Below, one piece after another: positions 1 to 8,490 of a DNA stretch of 64,000 nt. Made by a program: the position numbers and the translations under genes. The stretch is from CALBJU01 sp965247125 (GTDB lineage: Bacteria; Bacteroidota; Rhodothermia; Rhodothermales; UBA10348): NCBI GenBank assembly GCA_965247125.1, contig CBDFGO010000003.1:1736001-1800000 (forward strand), in the 5' to 3' direction. The notes under the pieces were generated by a model, which saw only the letters and a list, made by a program, of their open reading frames with translations, did no database searches and was not told the DNA's origin. The stretch's first letter is position 1, and each line of letters begins with the position of its first letter.

Positions 1-57
1 AGTTGGCTTGAACGTGAAGCGCTTTTCAGAGACCTGACTGCCACGCTGATAGGATGA
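1..57 (+). CDS. 3' end of an unidentified upstream gene (partial)
   Basis: Frame 1 is open from the window edge and reads 18 residues (SWLEREALFRDLTATLIG) to a TGA at 55-57. The stop overlaps the ATG of the following permease gene in an ATGA arrangement (54-57), the usual sign of translational coupling, so the two genes are probably in one operon. The fragment is too short to assign to a family. Confidence 0.5.
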   Translation, partial: SWLEREALFRDLTATLIG

Positions 58-1472
58 AACAGTTTCACCGAATGATTCTTCGGATGCTGCCGGCGCCGTT
101 TGCGGCCTGGCTGATCGTGCTGATATTTCTCCTGGTGATGCAGTTTCTGATCAAGTACCTGCCGCAACTCGTCGGCAAGGGATTGCCAGTGCCGGTAATT
201 TTCGAACTGATTGCCTACAATCTGGGCTACATGCTCGTACTCGCGGTTCCGATGGCCGCCCTCATCGCGACGCTGATGGCGTTCGGGCGCCTGGCCGAAT
301 CGAATGCATACGTAGTCATCAAAGGATCGGGAGTCTCGTTTCCACAACTGGTGTGGCCCGTCTACCTGGTCGGCATTATGCTGACGGCTGGAATGTGGTA
401 TTTCAATACCGAGATCCACCCTGAATCCAATTTCCGGGCGAGTAATCTTTGGCGGGATATTCGAACCGCCAAACCGGGATTTGATCTGCAGGCCGGTGTG
501 TTCTACGATGGGATTCAGAACTACAAGATATTGGTTGACGATATCTCTCCCGAGAACCCGAACGTACTCTTTGATGTGACCATCTTCGACTACTCCCACG
601 GCGCCCGCTTCCGGACCGATATTCACGCCGTCCGCGGTGAGCTGGAGACCATTCGCGAGGGCCGCTTTCTGAATATGATCCTATATGATGGAGAGGTTCA
701 CCGACGGCGCCCTCCAGGTACTGGAAATGCGGACCGCTATGAAGTTCTTGCCTTCGACCGGCATGTAATTCGCATATCGCTTGAGGATCTGCTGTTTACA
801 CGATCTGACCCGCGTGAGGGGCGTCGCCACGATCGAACGATGGATACCCGAGAAATGAAGGCGCTTGTCGACTCGTTCGAAGTACAGATCAATCGGGACG
901 AGGAGCGCCTACGATCCATTCTGCTTTCGGTGGGTACGGGCACGGTAAGTAGAGATGAGGTCGGAGGACTAATCCGGGACGTAACCCGTCTCGGCCCCAC
1001 ACCCTCAACTACGACCCAATCACCGTCCGAGCTGCGAGATACCGCTACTCGAACGACCCGATCCGTTCGCAGGCGCATTGTAACTGCATCGCAGTCCATA
1101 ACGTTTCCCCAGAGACAGGCGGATAAGTATCGGGTTGAAATCCATAAAAAATATTCGATTGCTCTGGCTTGCCTGATCTTCATGATGATCGGGGCACCGC
1201 TGGGCTTGTACATCCGAAAGGGCGGGCTGGGTACGGCTGCCACACTGGCGGCAACCATTTTCCTTTTCCACTGGATATCCCTGGCGAACGGTGAAAAACT
1301 AGCCGACCGAGGCCTCCTGGAACCATGGCTGGGAATGTGGTTGGCGGACATCGTCACAGGTGTCCTGGCCATCTGGCTGACATTTTTCGTGTGGCGAGAC
1401 CTTCGCGCGATTCCAGAATTTTCGTTCAGTTTTGGCCGATCCGCCGAAGCCAAGTCCCTCGATAGCCAATGA
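54..1472 (+). CDS. lptG: LptF/LptG family permease (YjgP/YjgQ)
   Basis: Inner-membrane permease of the LptB2FG transporter, which extracts lipopolysaccharide from the inner membrane and feeds it to the periplasmic bridge. The 472-residue protein has the family architecture: two or three N-terminal membrane helices (about 17-37, 50-75, 95-115), a large periplasmic middle domain, and three C-terminal helices (about 368-455) including the conserved IGAPLG turn near residue 380. It could be LptF rather than LptG, since both belong to the same family; the symbol is the less certain part. The start overlaps the stop of the preceding gene. The stop codon lies in the first copy of a 17-bp tandem repeat that leads into rsmI. 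Confidence 0.85.
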   Translation: MKQFHRMILRMLPAPFAAWLIVLIFLLVMQFLIKYLPQLVGKGLPVPVIFELIAYNLGYMLVLAVPMAALIATLMAFGRLAESNAYVVIKGSGVSFPQLVWPVYLVGIMLTAGMWYFNTEIHPESNFRASNLWRDIRTAKPGFDLQAGVFYDGIQNYKILVDDISPENPNVLFDVTIFDYSHGARFRTDIHAVRGELETIREGRFLNMILYDGEVHRRRPPGTGNADRYEVLAFDRHVIRISLEDLLFTRSDPREGRRHDRTMDTREMKALVDSFEVQINRDEERLRSILLSVGTGTVSRDEVGGLIRDVTRLGPTPSTTTQSPSELRDTATRTTRSVRRRIVTASQSITFPQRQADKYRVEIHKKYSIALACLIFMMIGAPLGLYIRKGGLGTAATLAATIFLFHWISLANGEKLADRGLLEPWLGMWLADIVTGVLAIWLTFFVWRDLRAIPEFSFSFGRSAEAKSLDSQ

Positions 1473-1540
1473 CCCTAGTTAGCCAATGACCCTAGTTAGC
1501 CAATGACCCTAGTTAGCCAATGACCCTAGTTAGCCAATGA
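1464..1540 (+). repeat. 17-bp tandem repeat spanning the lptG stop and rsmI start
   Basis: The unit agccaatgaccctagtt is repeated perfectly four times (1464-1480, 1481-1497, 1498-1514, 1515-1531), followed by a 9-bp partial fifth copy (1532-1540). The permease stop TGA (1470-1472) is in copy 1 and the rsmI ATG (1537-1539) is in the partial copy. Each full copy carries an ATG opening a six-codon frame (MTLVSQ) whose TGA overlaps the ATG of the next copy as ATGA. Collapsing the array would leave a plain ATGA overlap between lptG and rsmI, so the array looks like an expansion of an ordinary coupled junction. Confidence 0.95.
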
Positions 1541-2271
1541 CAGTCGACCATCCGGGAACGCTCTATCTGGTCCCCACACCCATCGGAAATCTTGGCGATA
1601 TGAGTCATCGCGCGATCGAGACGCTCAAATCGGTCTCTCTTATTGCATGTGAGGACACCCGGACCTCGGCCGTACTTTTAAACCACTTCGGAATCGACAC
1701 TCCTCGAACCAGTTTTCACTCCCATAATGAACACGGAAAAGCGAGCCGCATCATCGATAAAATGAAGGGTGGTGACGACGTCGCCCTGATTTCTGATGCC
1801 GGCAGTCCCGGCATCTCAGATCCAGGGTATCTGCTGGTTCGAGCTGCGCTCGACGCGAGTCTGGATGTGTGCTCACTTCCGGGACCCTCTGCTGTCATTC
1901 CCGCGCTCGCAGCGAGTGGTTTTCCCTCGGATCGATTCGTTTTTGAAGGCTTTCTTCCGACAAAAAAGGGCCGTCAAACCCGTATCAAAGCTCTTGTGGA
2001 AGAGGATCGGACGGTCATTCTGTACGAGTCGCCCCACCGTCTAGAAAAATTATTGAAGCAAATGGCTGAGTTTGCGGGCGACGACCGCCAGGCGGTCGTC
2101 GCCCGCGAAATCTCCAAAAAATTTGAGGAGTTCATCCGGGGCACGCTGGCGGAATTGATTGTGTGGTGCCAGACTCAGACAAAAGTTCGAGGGGAGTGTG
2201 TAGTCCTCCTCGGTTCGGCCAAAACCACAGAGCGCATGGCGGCTTCGAGTTCGCCGATCTCACCCTCCTGA
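1537..2271 (+). CDS. rsmI: 16S rRNA (cytidine1402-2'-O)-methyltransferase RsmI
   Basis: SAM-dependent methyltransferase that 2'-O-methylates C1402 of 16S rRNA in the decoding centre. The 244-residue protein starts with the family signature LYLVPTPIGNLGD (residues 9-21). It carries ACEDTR (37-42), HSHNE (61-65) and the binding loop SDAGSPGISDPG (86-97), followed by LPGPSA and FEGFLPTKKGR motifs. The start is set by the last ATG of the 17-bp repeat. The only upstream in-frame ATG in the array (1486) runs into a TGA after six codons. No good Shine-Dalgarno sequence precedes 1537, which fits expression by reinitiation from the upstream frames. Confidence 0.95.
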   Translation: MTVDHPGTLYLVPTPIGNLGDMSHRAIETLKSVSLIACEDTRTSAVLLNHFGIDTPRTSFHSHNEHGKASRIIDKMKGGDDVALISDAGSPGISDPGYLLVRAALDASLDVCSLPGPSAVIPALAASGFPSDRFVFEGFLPTKKGRQTRIKALVEEDRTVILYESPHRLEKLLKQMAEFAGDDRQAVVAREISKKFEEFIRGTLAELIVWCQTQTKVRGECVVLLGSAKTTERMAASSSPISPS

Positions 2272-2338
2272 ATCAAACCAACACCGCCCGCGTTTCAGCC
2301 GAAAATCGGCGATCTCGCCCAAGTTTAATCCCCATTAT

Positions 2339-5215
2339 ATGCACTGGAAACGAACCGAAAAGGTTGTAGCGGCCCTCGTATTTGGCTACGCGCTGGTGAT
2401 TTATTTACTGACGGTCGCTCCAGCCACCTCTTTCTGGGATTCTGGAGAGTTCATTGCGATCGCCAATCGTTTGCAGGTATCCCACCCACCGGGAGCTCCA
2501 TTCTACATGTTGGTGGGCAGGTTTTTTTCGATGTTCGTCCCGACGGCCTACATCGCTCTCTCGATCAATCTCGTTTCCGTACTCTCGAGCGCCTTCACGG
2601 TGCTTCTGCTGCATCTGATCATCGTCCGCTTTGTCCGAGAATGGCAGGGGAATCCCGGCACATGGAATCCCATCGATTACATGGTTGCTCTCGGAGGAGG
2701 TCTCATCGGAGCCTGTACTTACGCAGTTACAGATTCATTCTGGTTTAACGCTGTGGAGGCCGAGGTCTACGGTCCCTCCATGCTGTTCACCGCACTGGTA
2801 GTATTTTTGATCATGAAGTGGCGTGAAGAAGCGGCTCTGGAGGATGAACGCCTCAAGGGAGGACAACATCGTTTCGGCCTGGCTGCAAATCGTTATCTCA
2901 TCCTGATTTCGTATCTCTTCGGTCTGGCCATCGGAATTCACCTCCTGAATCTGCTCGCAATATTTTTCGTAGCCCTGATCGTTTTCTATATCGAATTCGA
3001 GAATCCAGAATGGACACCGCGGCAAAGGTGGACAGGCCTGATAGCGACGGGCGTCGTCTCATCCGCAGCGTTTCTGGTCATCTATCCTGGCGTAGTTCAA
3101 ATTCTTCCGGGAGCTCTGGGAGACTCTCCCGCCCCCGTTTTGTTCGGGCTGCTACTTCTGCTCGCGATCGGGGTCGGCGTCTACTGGACACATACAAACG
3201 GCAAACAGGCACTCAATCTGGTGATGCTCTGTTTGACGATGGTAATGATCGGGTATTCATCTTACGCGCTCATTTTCATTCGAAGCGCCGCGGATCCCCC
3301 CATTGATGAGAATGACCCAGAAACGGTCGAAGGCATTGTGTCTTATTTAAAAAGGGAGCAGTACGGCGACACACCCATTCTAAAAGGCTACACCTACAGT
3401 AATCGCCTTGGAAGCCTGGATCTGACAGATGAGACGTGGCTACCTCGTCGTCATTCGCAGGATCCGAATCATGCTCGCATGTATGCCCAGTTCACGTCGG
3501 ATTCTGAGTACTTCTGGAATTATCAGATCGGGCATATGTACGTCAGGTACTTTCTCTGGAATTTTGTGGGTAGGGCGAGCGACGTGCAGGATGCGCCAGC
3601 CATCACCGGCTTTTCCAGTCGGGAGCATGATGCCTATCTCTACCAGACCCCGAGCGAGAAAGCCAGCCGAAACGCTTACTACGGCTTACCCCTGCTCCTG
3701 GGTTTGATCGGAGCAGCGTTTCATTTTATGCGAGACTGGAGACGAGCGTTCGCGGTGCTGATTCTGTTCCTGATCACTGGATTTGGGATCATCTTCTATT
3801 TGAACCAGACGCCTTTTCAACCGCGTGAACGAGACTACGCCTACGTTGCATCTTTCTTCGCCTTCAGCATCTGGATCGGCATCGGTGCCACAGGCATCCT
3901 CCGACTTGTACACGATCGGCTGAAAGAGCGTTTTGAATCCGGGATACTTAAAAAGAGCCTTATGCTGGTCGGTGCAGGCATATTTGCGGCTGTGCCGCTG
4001 CTCATGCTCCTTGTTAACTTCGATGATCACGATCGAAGTGGCCGCTACGTTGCCGGCGATTATGCCTACAATATGTTGATTGGTCTGGAGAAGGATGCTG
4101 TCATTTTTACCAATGGGGATAATGACACGTTCCCGCTCTGGTATCTCCAGGAAGTTGAGGGTATAAGGCAGGACGTTCGAGTGGCAAATCTGTCGTTGCT
4201 CAACACATCCTGGTACGTGCATCAGCTCAAAAATCAATGGTCGCGCGATTCTCCGCCACTGCCAATCTCACTTTCAGATGAAATAATCGACGACCTCCAG
4301 ATTATTCGATGGCAGCCTACAGAACTCGAATTACCCGTCGACAAGGAAGCGTTGCAGAATTCGTCCGAAATGAGCGCATTCACCCAACACGAAGATTCGA
4401 GCCTCATCGAAAGCCCGATGAAATGGACACTGGATGGTCGACCATACAACGATGAAATTCGCCTGCTCTATGGAGCAGACCAAGTCGCGTTGAACATTCT
4501 GGTGACCAACGCGATGCAGAACTGGAAACGCCCAATTTATATTGCGGTCACGGTCAGTCCCGACGGGCAACTTGATCTCAGAAACTATTTTCAGCTGGAG
4601 GGTCAGGCCTATCGAATCGTTCCCATTCGTCATGAAGAGCAGCTTGGTCGGGTCGTTCCAGACATAACACCGGCGAAACTGCGCATGTTCAGATTCACGA
4701 GATTGAACGATCCGGATGTGTACTTCGACGAAAATATCCGCAGGATGGTCGACAGCTACCGAAATATATTCTCGCACACGGCCGAGGTGTTGGCCGCTGA
4801 AGGTCGCGCGGAGGAAGGACTGGAATTACTCGACTGGTTTATGGAGCAGGTTCCGTTTTCTACGATTCCGGGAGACGAACCATCTTTTGCGTTCATGGCT
4901 CAGGCCTACTCATTACTCGGAGAAGTAGACAAATCAGCAGAATTGTGGCAGCAGGCTGAACCGGTTGTCCTGCAACGTCTATCAAATGCATGGAGAACGC
5001 AGAATGAAAGGGCTCTGTCGCGTTCAATTCGGTTCATCGATATTCTGCACGGCGCTTATCTGGAGACCCAGAACTTCGAGGGCTACGCTAATCTGACCAA
5101 TAAAATCGGGATAATCATTGGCGACGAATCCTCTACCCAGACCGCAGAAGAAGTCGAACTGATGTACAACACCAGCGTGGATTCAGTGGGAGACGGACAA
5201 GGTCCCGGATTCTGA
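2339..5215 (+). CDS. DUF2723 multi-pass membrane glycosyltransferase with C-terminal TPR-like region
   Basis: Large (958 aa) GT-C-type membrane protein of the DUF2723 family, which in Bacteroidota is thought to transfer sugars from polyprenyl donors to exported proteins. The first periplasmic loop has the acidic motif WDSGEFI (33-39) followed by HPPGAPFY (49-56), the usual catalytic or donor-binding region. About ten membrane helices follow to about residue 570. A soluble domain with NGDNDTFPLWYLQEVEG near 585-600 and helical TPR-like repeats after about 790 completes the protein. The 68-bp gap to rsmI shows no terminator. Its 3' end overlaps the convergent T9SS cargo gene by 33 bp. The acceptor cannot be told from sequence. 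Confidence 0.85.
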   Translation: MHWKRTEKVVAALVFGYALVIYLLTVAPATSFWDSGEFIAIANRLQVSHPPGAPFYMLVGRFFSMFVPTAYIALSINLVSVLSSAFTVLLLHLIIVRFVREWQGNPGTWNPIDYMVALGGGLIGACTYAVTDSFWFNAVEAEVYGPSMLFTALVVFLIMKWREEAALEDERLKGGQHRFGLAANRYLILISYLFGLAIGIHLLNLLAIFFVALIVFYIEFENPEWTPRQRWTGLIATGVVSSAAFLVIYPGVVQILPGALGDSPAPVLFGLLLLLAIGVGVYWTHTNGKQALNLVMLCLTMVMIGYSSYALIFIRSAADPPIDENDPETVEGIVSYLKREQYGDTPILKGYTYSNRLGSLDLTDETWLPRRHSQDPNHARMYAQFTSDSEYFWNYQIGHMYVRYFLWNFVGRASDVQDAPAITGFSSREHDAYLYQTPSEKASRNAYYGLPLLLGLIGAAFHFMRDWRRAFAVLILFLITGFGIIFYLNQTPFQPRERDYAYVASFFAFSIWIGIGATGILRLVHDRLKERFESGILKKSLMLVGAGIFAAVPLLMLLVNFDDHDRSGRYVAGDYAYNMLIGLEKDAVIFTNGDNDTFPLWYLQEVEGIRQDVRVANLSLLNTSWYVHQLKNQWSRDSPPLPISLSDEIIDDLQIIRWQPTELELPVDKEALQNSSEMSAFTQHEDSSLIESPMKWTLDGRPYNDEIRLLYGADQVALNILVTNAMQNWKRPIYIAVTVSPDGQLDLRNYFQLEGQAYRIVPIRHEEQLGRVVPDITPAKLRMFRFTRLNDPDVYFDENIRRMVDSYRNIFSHTAEVLAAEGRAEEGLELLDWFMEQVPFSTIPGDEPSFAFMAQAYSLLGEVDKSAELWQQAEPVVLQRLSNAWRTQNERALSRSIRFIDILHGAYLETQNFEGYANLTNKIGIIIGDESSTQTAEEVELMYNTSVDSVGDGQGPGF

Positions 5216-6034
5216 ATGCCCTGAGGAAACGAGCCTGTACGCGTATACTCCGGCGGCGAAGTCCTCGGTAGCAATCGAGACGGGATTATTCCCAGCAGAC
5301 AGGGTCCTGCTCAGGCTCGAAACCAGGCGTCCATCCATGTCGAAAAGATGCAGCTGCACGATACCCGGTTGGACAATATCGAAGTCGAAAGTGACCGATT
5401 CATGAGCCGGATTGGGAAAGATTGAATCGATGCTGATCCGTGGGGGTAGTCCGATATTTTCGGCGCGAGTGGTGCCGGCGAAGGTGGCGGAATGTGAGGT
5501 GGTGTAAATAAAATCTCCGAACTGTGTACCGGTGCCGTTGGCCGTATTTGCCGCAGCGTAAAAGGTCACCGGCCCGGCGTCGGACGCAGGCGGTATCCAC
5601 CGCAGGTTCCATTGAAATTCCTCGGTGACGTGTACGGCCTGGTCGTGTGTGACATGAGTTGGGTCAAATCCACTTTCGGAGATTTCCGTTCCTGAGTCCG
5701 AGACTATTTCCCACGCACCGACCATGTTGTTGCTGACGTCCCGCACGGTAATGGAAAATCCGAATGCACCTGCGCTTGCGCGTTGAGCATGGACCACCAG
5801 ATCGAGTGGCATTCCGACTACGTACTCCCCCGCTCCCAATATGGACACGGATCCAGAGCCCGTGTTGACGGCGTTTCCAACGTGACAGCCGCTGTCAGCA
5901 CAGGTAAAATCTCCCGGTGCTCCGGTGCGCCTGGACGGAGCACCTCCGCTAGAAAAAAGGGATGCGCCGACCAGTGTGGAGGCGCATACCAGTAGAATAA
6001 ACGGAGCCCCGGAGGCCCGAAGGCGACTATTCAT
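5183..6034 (-). CDS. Secreted choice-anchor-V/Reeler-like protein with T9SS C-terminal sorting domain
   Basis: 283-residue exported protein. It has an N-terminal hydrophobic signal (about 8-28). Next comes GAPGDFTCADSGCH (39-52), typical of the choice-anchor V group, which contains a CxxxxCH pattern. A beta-rich domain follows, and at the C-terminus an about 80-residue type IX sorting domain (FPNPAHESVTFDFD, LFDMDGRLV, AAGVYAYRLVSSG). The sorting domain predicts passage through the outer membrane by T9SS and surface anchoring or release. The CxxxxCH could bind heme, but a disulfide is as likely. It may share a transcript with the upstream lipoprotein gene (9-bp gap). Biological role unknown. 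Confidence 0.8.
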   Translation of the reverse strand: MNSRLRASGAPFILLVCASTLVGASLFSSGGAPSRRTGAPGDFTCADSGCHVGNAVNTGSGSVSILGAGEYVVGMPLDLVVHAQRASAGAFGFSITVRDVSNNMVGAWEIVSDSGTEISESGFDPTHVTHDQAVHVTEEFQWNLRWIPPASDAGPVTFYAAANTANGTGTQFGDFIYTTSHSATFAGTTRAENIGLPPRISIDSIFPNPAHESVTFDFDIVQPGIVQLHLFDMDGRLVSSLSRTLSAGNNPVSIATEDFAAGVYAYRLVSSGHSESGTLSVSH

Positions 6035-6043
6035 GTAAGTTGA

Positions 6044-6565
6044 CTAGTTTTCTGAACGATTTCGAACAACGAAGGGATGAGAAATGTCATTCAACTTGAG
6101 TGAGTATGGGCCAGGAGAAAACGACCCCTCCAGAGTCAGATAAAATCGGTACGGACGCATCACACTCGCGCAGATAGCACCCTGGGGTCGCCGCATAGAG
6201 AGTGTGACGAGAACAAGATTTCCCGCCCGTTGCTGGACGACGTTGTGCAACTGAGAGCACGAATCGGGAAAGGCTCCTTTGATCAAAACCTCGACGGCTA
6301 CTTCGGCAGACGAGGCGGTCTGACTTGAGATATCAGGACGAACCACGGCCGATTCATACGTTGCATCAAACAAGCGATATTCAACACCCTCTTCAGCTGC
6401 AGTGAGAACGATGGTCGTCCGTCCATCCTGACCTATAGACGCCCGATGGCCAAACTCAGATTCTTCTGTGCTGGCTGGTGAAAGGGAGCCACACGCAGCG
6501 AAGCCGATGCAAACGGCGCTCACACCTGCCGCGAGTGCCATCTTTTCGAATAATCTGTGAGTCAT
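6044..6565 (-). CDS. Putative lipoprotein of unknown function
   Basis: 173 residues with a signal peptide ending in the lipobox FAAC (Cys25), so probably a periplasmic or outer-membrane lipoprotein. The mature part holds a beta-rich module with two cysteines in the pattern GxxPDSC...(about 30)...GAIC, RPQGA and an ending GPYSLKLN. I have the impression of a small secreted domain seen in several phyla, but cannot name it. It sits 16 bp downstream of rsfS and 9 bp upstream of the T9SS cargo gene on the same strand, so co-transcription is likely. Confidence 0.65.
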   Translation of the reverse strand: MTHRLFEKMALAAGVSAVCIGFAACGSLSPASTEESEFGHRASIGQDGRTTIVLTAAEEGVEYRLFDATYESAVVRPDISSQTASSAEVAVEVLIKGAFPDSCSQLHNVVQQRAGNLVLVTLSMRRPQGAICASVMRPYRFYLTLEGSFSPGPYSLKLNDISHPFVVRNRSEN

Positions 6566-6581
6566 GATCTTTCCTCGCTGA

Positions 6582-7022
6582 TCAGTCTGCCAATATCTTT
6601 ACATCCGAAGCGGACATCTCTTCGGTCACTTCTTCTCTGGGAGCATCACCCCAGAGCCTCTCCAGTCCGTAAAATTCCCTTTTTTCCGGCATGAAAACAT
6701 GCACAACGAGATCCACATAATCCATCAGCACCCACTGGTTGTGGTCGCTTCCTTCTACGTGCCAGGGGCGCTCGCCCGCATTTTCTCGCACGCTGATCCG
6801 GACTGAATCTACAATCGCTTTATTTTGAAGCTCAGATTCGCCCGTCACCAGGATGAAAATGTCGGCTACACCGCTGACCTGGTGGACATCGAGGACAAGG
6901 ATATCTCGCCCCTTCTTTTCGAGAATGGCATCTACAGCCAAGCTTGCAATTACCCTCGTGGGGGTCGTAGACAGCCTTTTTTTATCTTCGGTTCGCGCTG
7001 GAATTAACTCCGGTGCTACCAT
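6582..7022 (-). CDS. rsfS: Ribosomal silencing factor RsfS
   Basis: Binds L14 (uL14) on the 50S subunit and blocks joining of 30S during slow growth. The 146-residue protein has the whole RsfS domain from about residue 25: KKGRDILVLDV, VSGVADIFILVTGES, the RPWHVEG segment, WVLMDYVDLVVHVF and REFYGLERLWGDA. It is about 25-30 residues longer than minimal members because of a basic N-terminal extension (1-24) and a short acidic tail. ATG start. It follows a LytR_C gene by 51 bp, a pairing common near rsfS. Confidence 0.95.
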   Translation of the reverse strand: MVAPELIPARTEDKKRLSTTPTRVIASLAVDAILEKKGRDILVLDVHQVSGVADIFILVTGESELQNKAIVDSVRISVRENAGERPWHVEGSDHNQWVLMDYVDLVVHVFMPEKREFYGLERLWGDAPREEVTEEMSASDVKILAD

Positions 7023-7073
7023 ATTTGTCTTCTTCTGGCTCAGTTGTTCACTCCCCGGGATGTCACCCGGTCA

Positions 7074-7586
7074 TTATAGTTCATTTTCTTCCCTTGAATC
7101 CCCAGTTTCCTCCGCAGAATCGGACCTTGCGCCTGGCATATCCACGAAGGGTTTGATCGAAGCATAGTCAGCACCAATGATGATTGTTGCGTCAAAAAAA
7201 TAATCGGGTCTTAATTCTTCTGAAATCCGATCATCTGTCACACCAATGGCCAGTGCAACCTGTTGCGCTGCATCGTAATTACCAACGCGATCCAGGATCA
7301 CGGTTTTCGGAACAGTTTGATCTGGATTGGTGTCCACTTCGATAACGTCAAATCCAAGATCTCTCATGTGCTGCGTCAGCTGTGCCGCGGCTCCGGCCAC
7401 TTCAGTTCCGTTAAGCACCTGCAACTGGATGAAATCACCGAGCAGGTTTGGCGTTGCTTCCATTCTCCTCGGATCGGGCGTCGGTGTGGTCACGCGCGTG
7501 GCGAACGCATAAATCAACGCAGCCGCCAGAACGAGTACGACGATCAATCCGACGTTCAGCATCCAGTTTCCAAACCGGGAGGACAA
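7074..7586 (-). CDS. Membrane-anchored LytR_C domain protein
   Basis: 170 residues: one N-terminal membrane helix (about 10-29), a Pro/Thr linker, then a LytR_C domain (about 50-140) with the signature LQVLNGTEVAGAAAQLTQ and DYFFDATIIIGADY near the end. The domain is found C-terminal to LCP-type cell-wall ligases or alone next to rsfS; its function in Gram-negatives is unclear, presumably periplasmic. The longest frame begins with TTG (7586); an in-frame ATG at 7562 directly before the membrane helix is a plausible alternative. Neither has a strong ribosome-binding site. The acidic, Glu-rich tail is likely disordered. Confidence 0.8.
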   Translation of the reverse strand: MSSRFGNWMLNVGLIVVLVLAAALIYAFATRVTTPTPDPRRMEATPNLLGDFIQLQVLNGTEVAGAAAQLTQHMRDLGFDVIEVDTNPDQTVPKTVILDRVGNYDAAQQVALAIGVTDDRISEELRPDYFFDATIIIGADYASIKPFVDMPGARSDSAEETGDSREENEL

Positions 7587-7619
7587 AGCAGGTAACTGAC
7601 TATGAGTGATACAGTAACG

Positions 7620-7655
7620 AAAGCGCGGCGGAGATAGTCATCTCCGCCGCGCTTT
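7620..7655 (-). terminator. Perfect 16-bp GC-rich hairpin
   Basis: Arms 7620-7635 and 7640-7655 (aaagcgcggcggagat and its exact reverse complement) enclose the loop agtc. It lies 94 bp past the stop of the secreted-protein gene and 34 bp before the LytR_C gene, both on the minus strand. There is no clean U-tract on either side, so it could be a terminator or a leader attenuator for the LytR_C-rsfS transcript. Confidence 0.6.
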
Positions 7656-7748
7656 AAAATACGACGATTTGTTACGTCAAAAGATGTTTTTTAGCAGAAT
7701 CCGGCGCCAGCTAACACAATCTCACACAATCTGACAAGATGCCGGACT

Positions 7749-8315
7749 CTAGCGCAGGCGATCATTCCAGAAGAGATCGTGGCTGCGGGGGCCAAAGTTT
7801 GCGTTGAAAGAGCCGCCGCTGAAGCGATCATAGCCGTATCCGCGGCCGCCATATGATCCGTAAGGACTCATATAGGAGCCGTATGGACTGCGACGCATCG
7901 ATAGATGGATCTGGACGTTTTTTGACGGCTTGTAAGCGATCTCAGCATTGCTGACATATACCTGGCCCTGATTTGCACCAGTTACGCTCGTCAGCCGATT
8001 GTCTCCAAGCGGAGAGTATGCAGCGGATACGTCCAGTCTGGCGGCCAACTTGCTGTTGAACTGCCACCTCATTGAGTTGGTATACATCGCCAGCGATGAT
8101 CCCCCGCCGAAGGACGAAGAAGACATTTCAAATGAATGGCTCATCTGAAAGTGTTGGGGGGTAAAAAAGCGGCTGAGAGAAAATCCGGCATTTCCCTGGT
8201 CGTACAGTCTTACGCTCGTTTCGTGAGGCGAACCGGCAGACCGAAGTTGTGCTTGAGCCGGTGTGCTGAGGGCGAGGAGCGCGATCAGGCAGAAGGCGAA
8301 GATAGAAGAACGCAT
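7749..8315 (-). CDS. Small secreted or outer-membrane protein of unknown function
   Basis: 188 residues with a clear Sec signal peptide (about 1-22, ending in PAQAQ). The mature part has alternating polar and aromatic segments (SMRWQFNSKLAARLDVSAAY, NAEIAYKPSKNVQIHLSM) that would suit a small beta-barrel or beta-sheet protein. A Gly/Tyr/Ser-rich low-complexity tail (SPYGSYMSPYGSYGGRGYGY) follows and the last residues are basic. No family recognised. It is a single-gene unit: a strong promoter lies upstream on the minus strand and a perfect hairpin downstream. Confidence 0.65.
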   Translation of the reverse strand: MRSSIFAFCLIALLALSTPAQAQLRSAGSPHETSVRLYDQGNAGFSLSRFFTPQHFQMSHSFEMSSSSFGGGSSLAMYTNSMRWQFNSKLAARLDVSAAYSPLGDNRLTSVTGANQGQVYVSNAEIAYKPSKNVQIHLSMRRSPYGSYMSPYGSYGGRGYGYDRFSGGSFNANFGPRSHDLFWNDRLR

Positions 8316-8375
8316 GCGTATTTCCGTCCGGGGACGCGTTTCTGTAGTTGTCTCAGTAAGCGGCGGGAAAGTCGT

Positions 8376-8404
8376 ATAATATAGGTGTATACGGGCCTTG
8401 TCAA
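8376..8404 (-). promoter_or_regulatory. Candidate promoter for the secreted-protein gene
   Basis: On the minus strand TTGACA (8399-8404) is followed after 17 bp by TATTAT (8376-8381), about 60 bp upstream of the ATG at 8315. The hexamers and spacing match a primary-sigma promoter. The region is the divergent intergenic space shared with tsaD. Confidence 0.6.
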
Positions 8405-8490
8405 TAACGTTCCACGTGCCCTTTTATTTTGTCCACTCCCCACATGCTGTGGGGTAATCTTCCAGCCCCCTCTTCCAGCCTCAGTCCGTC

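Noticed and set aside
737..1453. 238-codon open frame antisense to lptG
   Set aside because: Arg/Ser-rich, low-complexity translation typical of an antisense shadow. The plus-strand frame is a clear LptF/G permease.
1464..1540. CRISPR-like or mobile-element repeat
   Set aside because: The units are directly adjacent with no spacers and only 17 bp long, so this is a simple tandem array.
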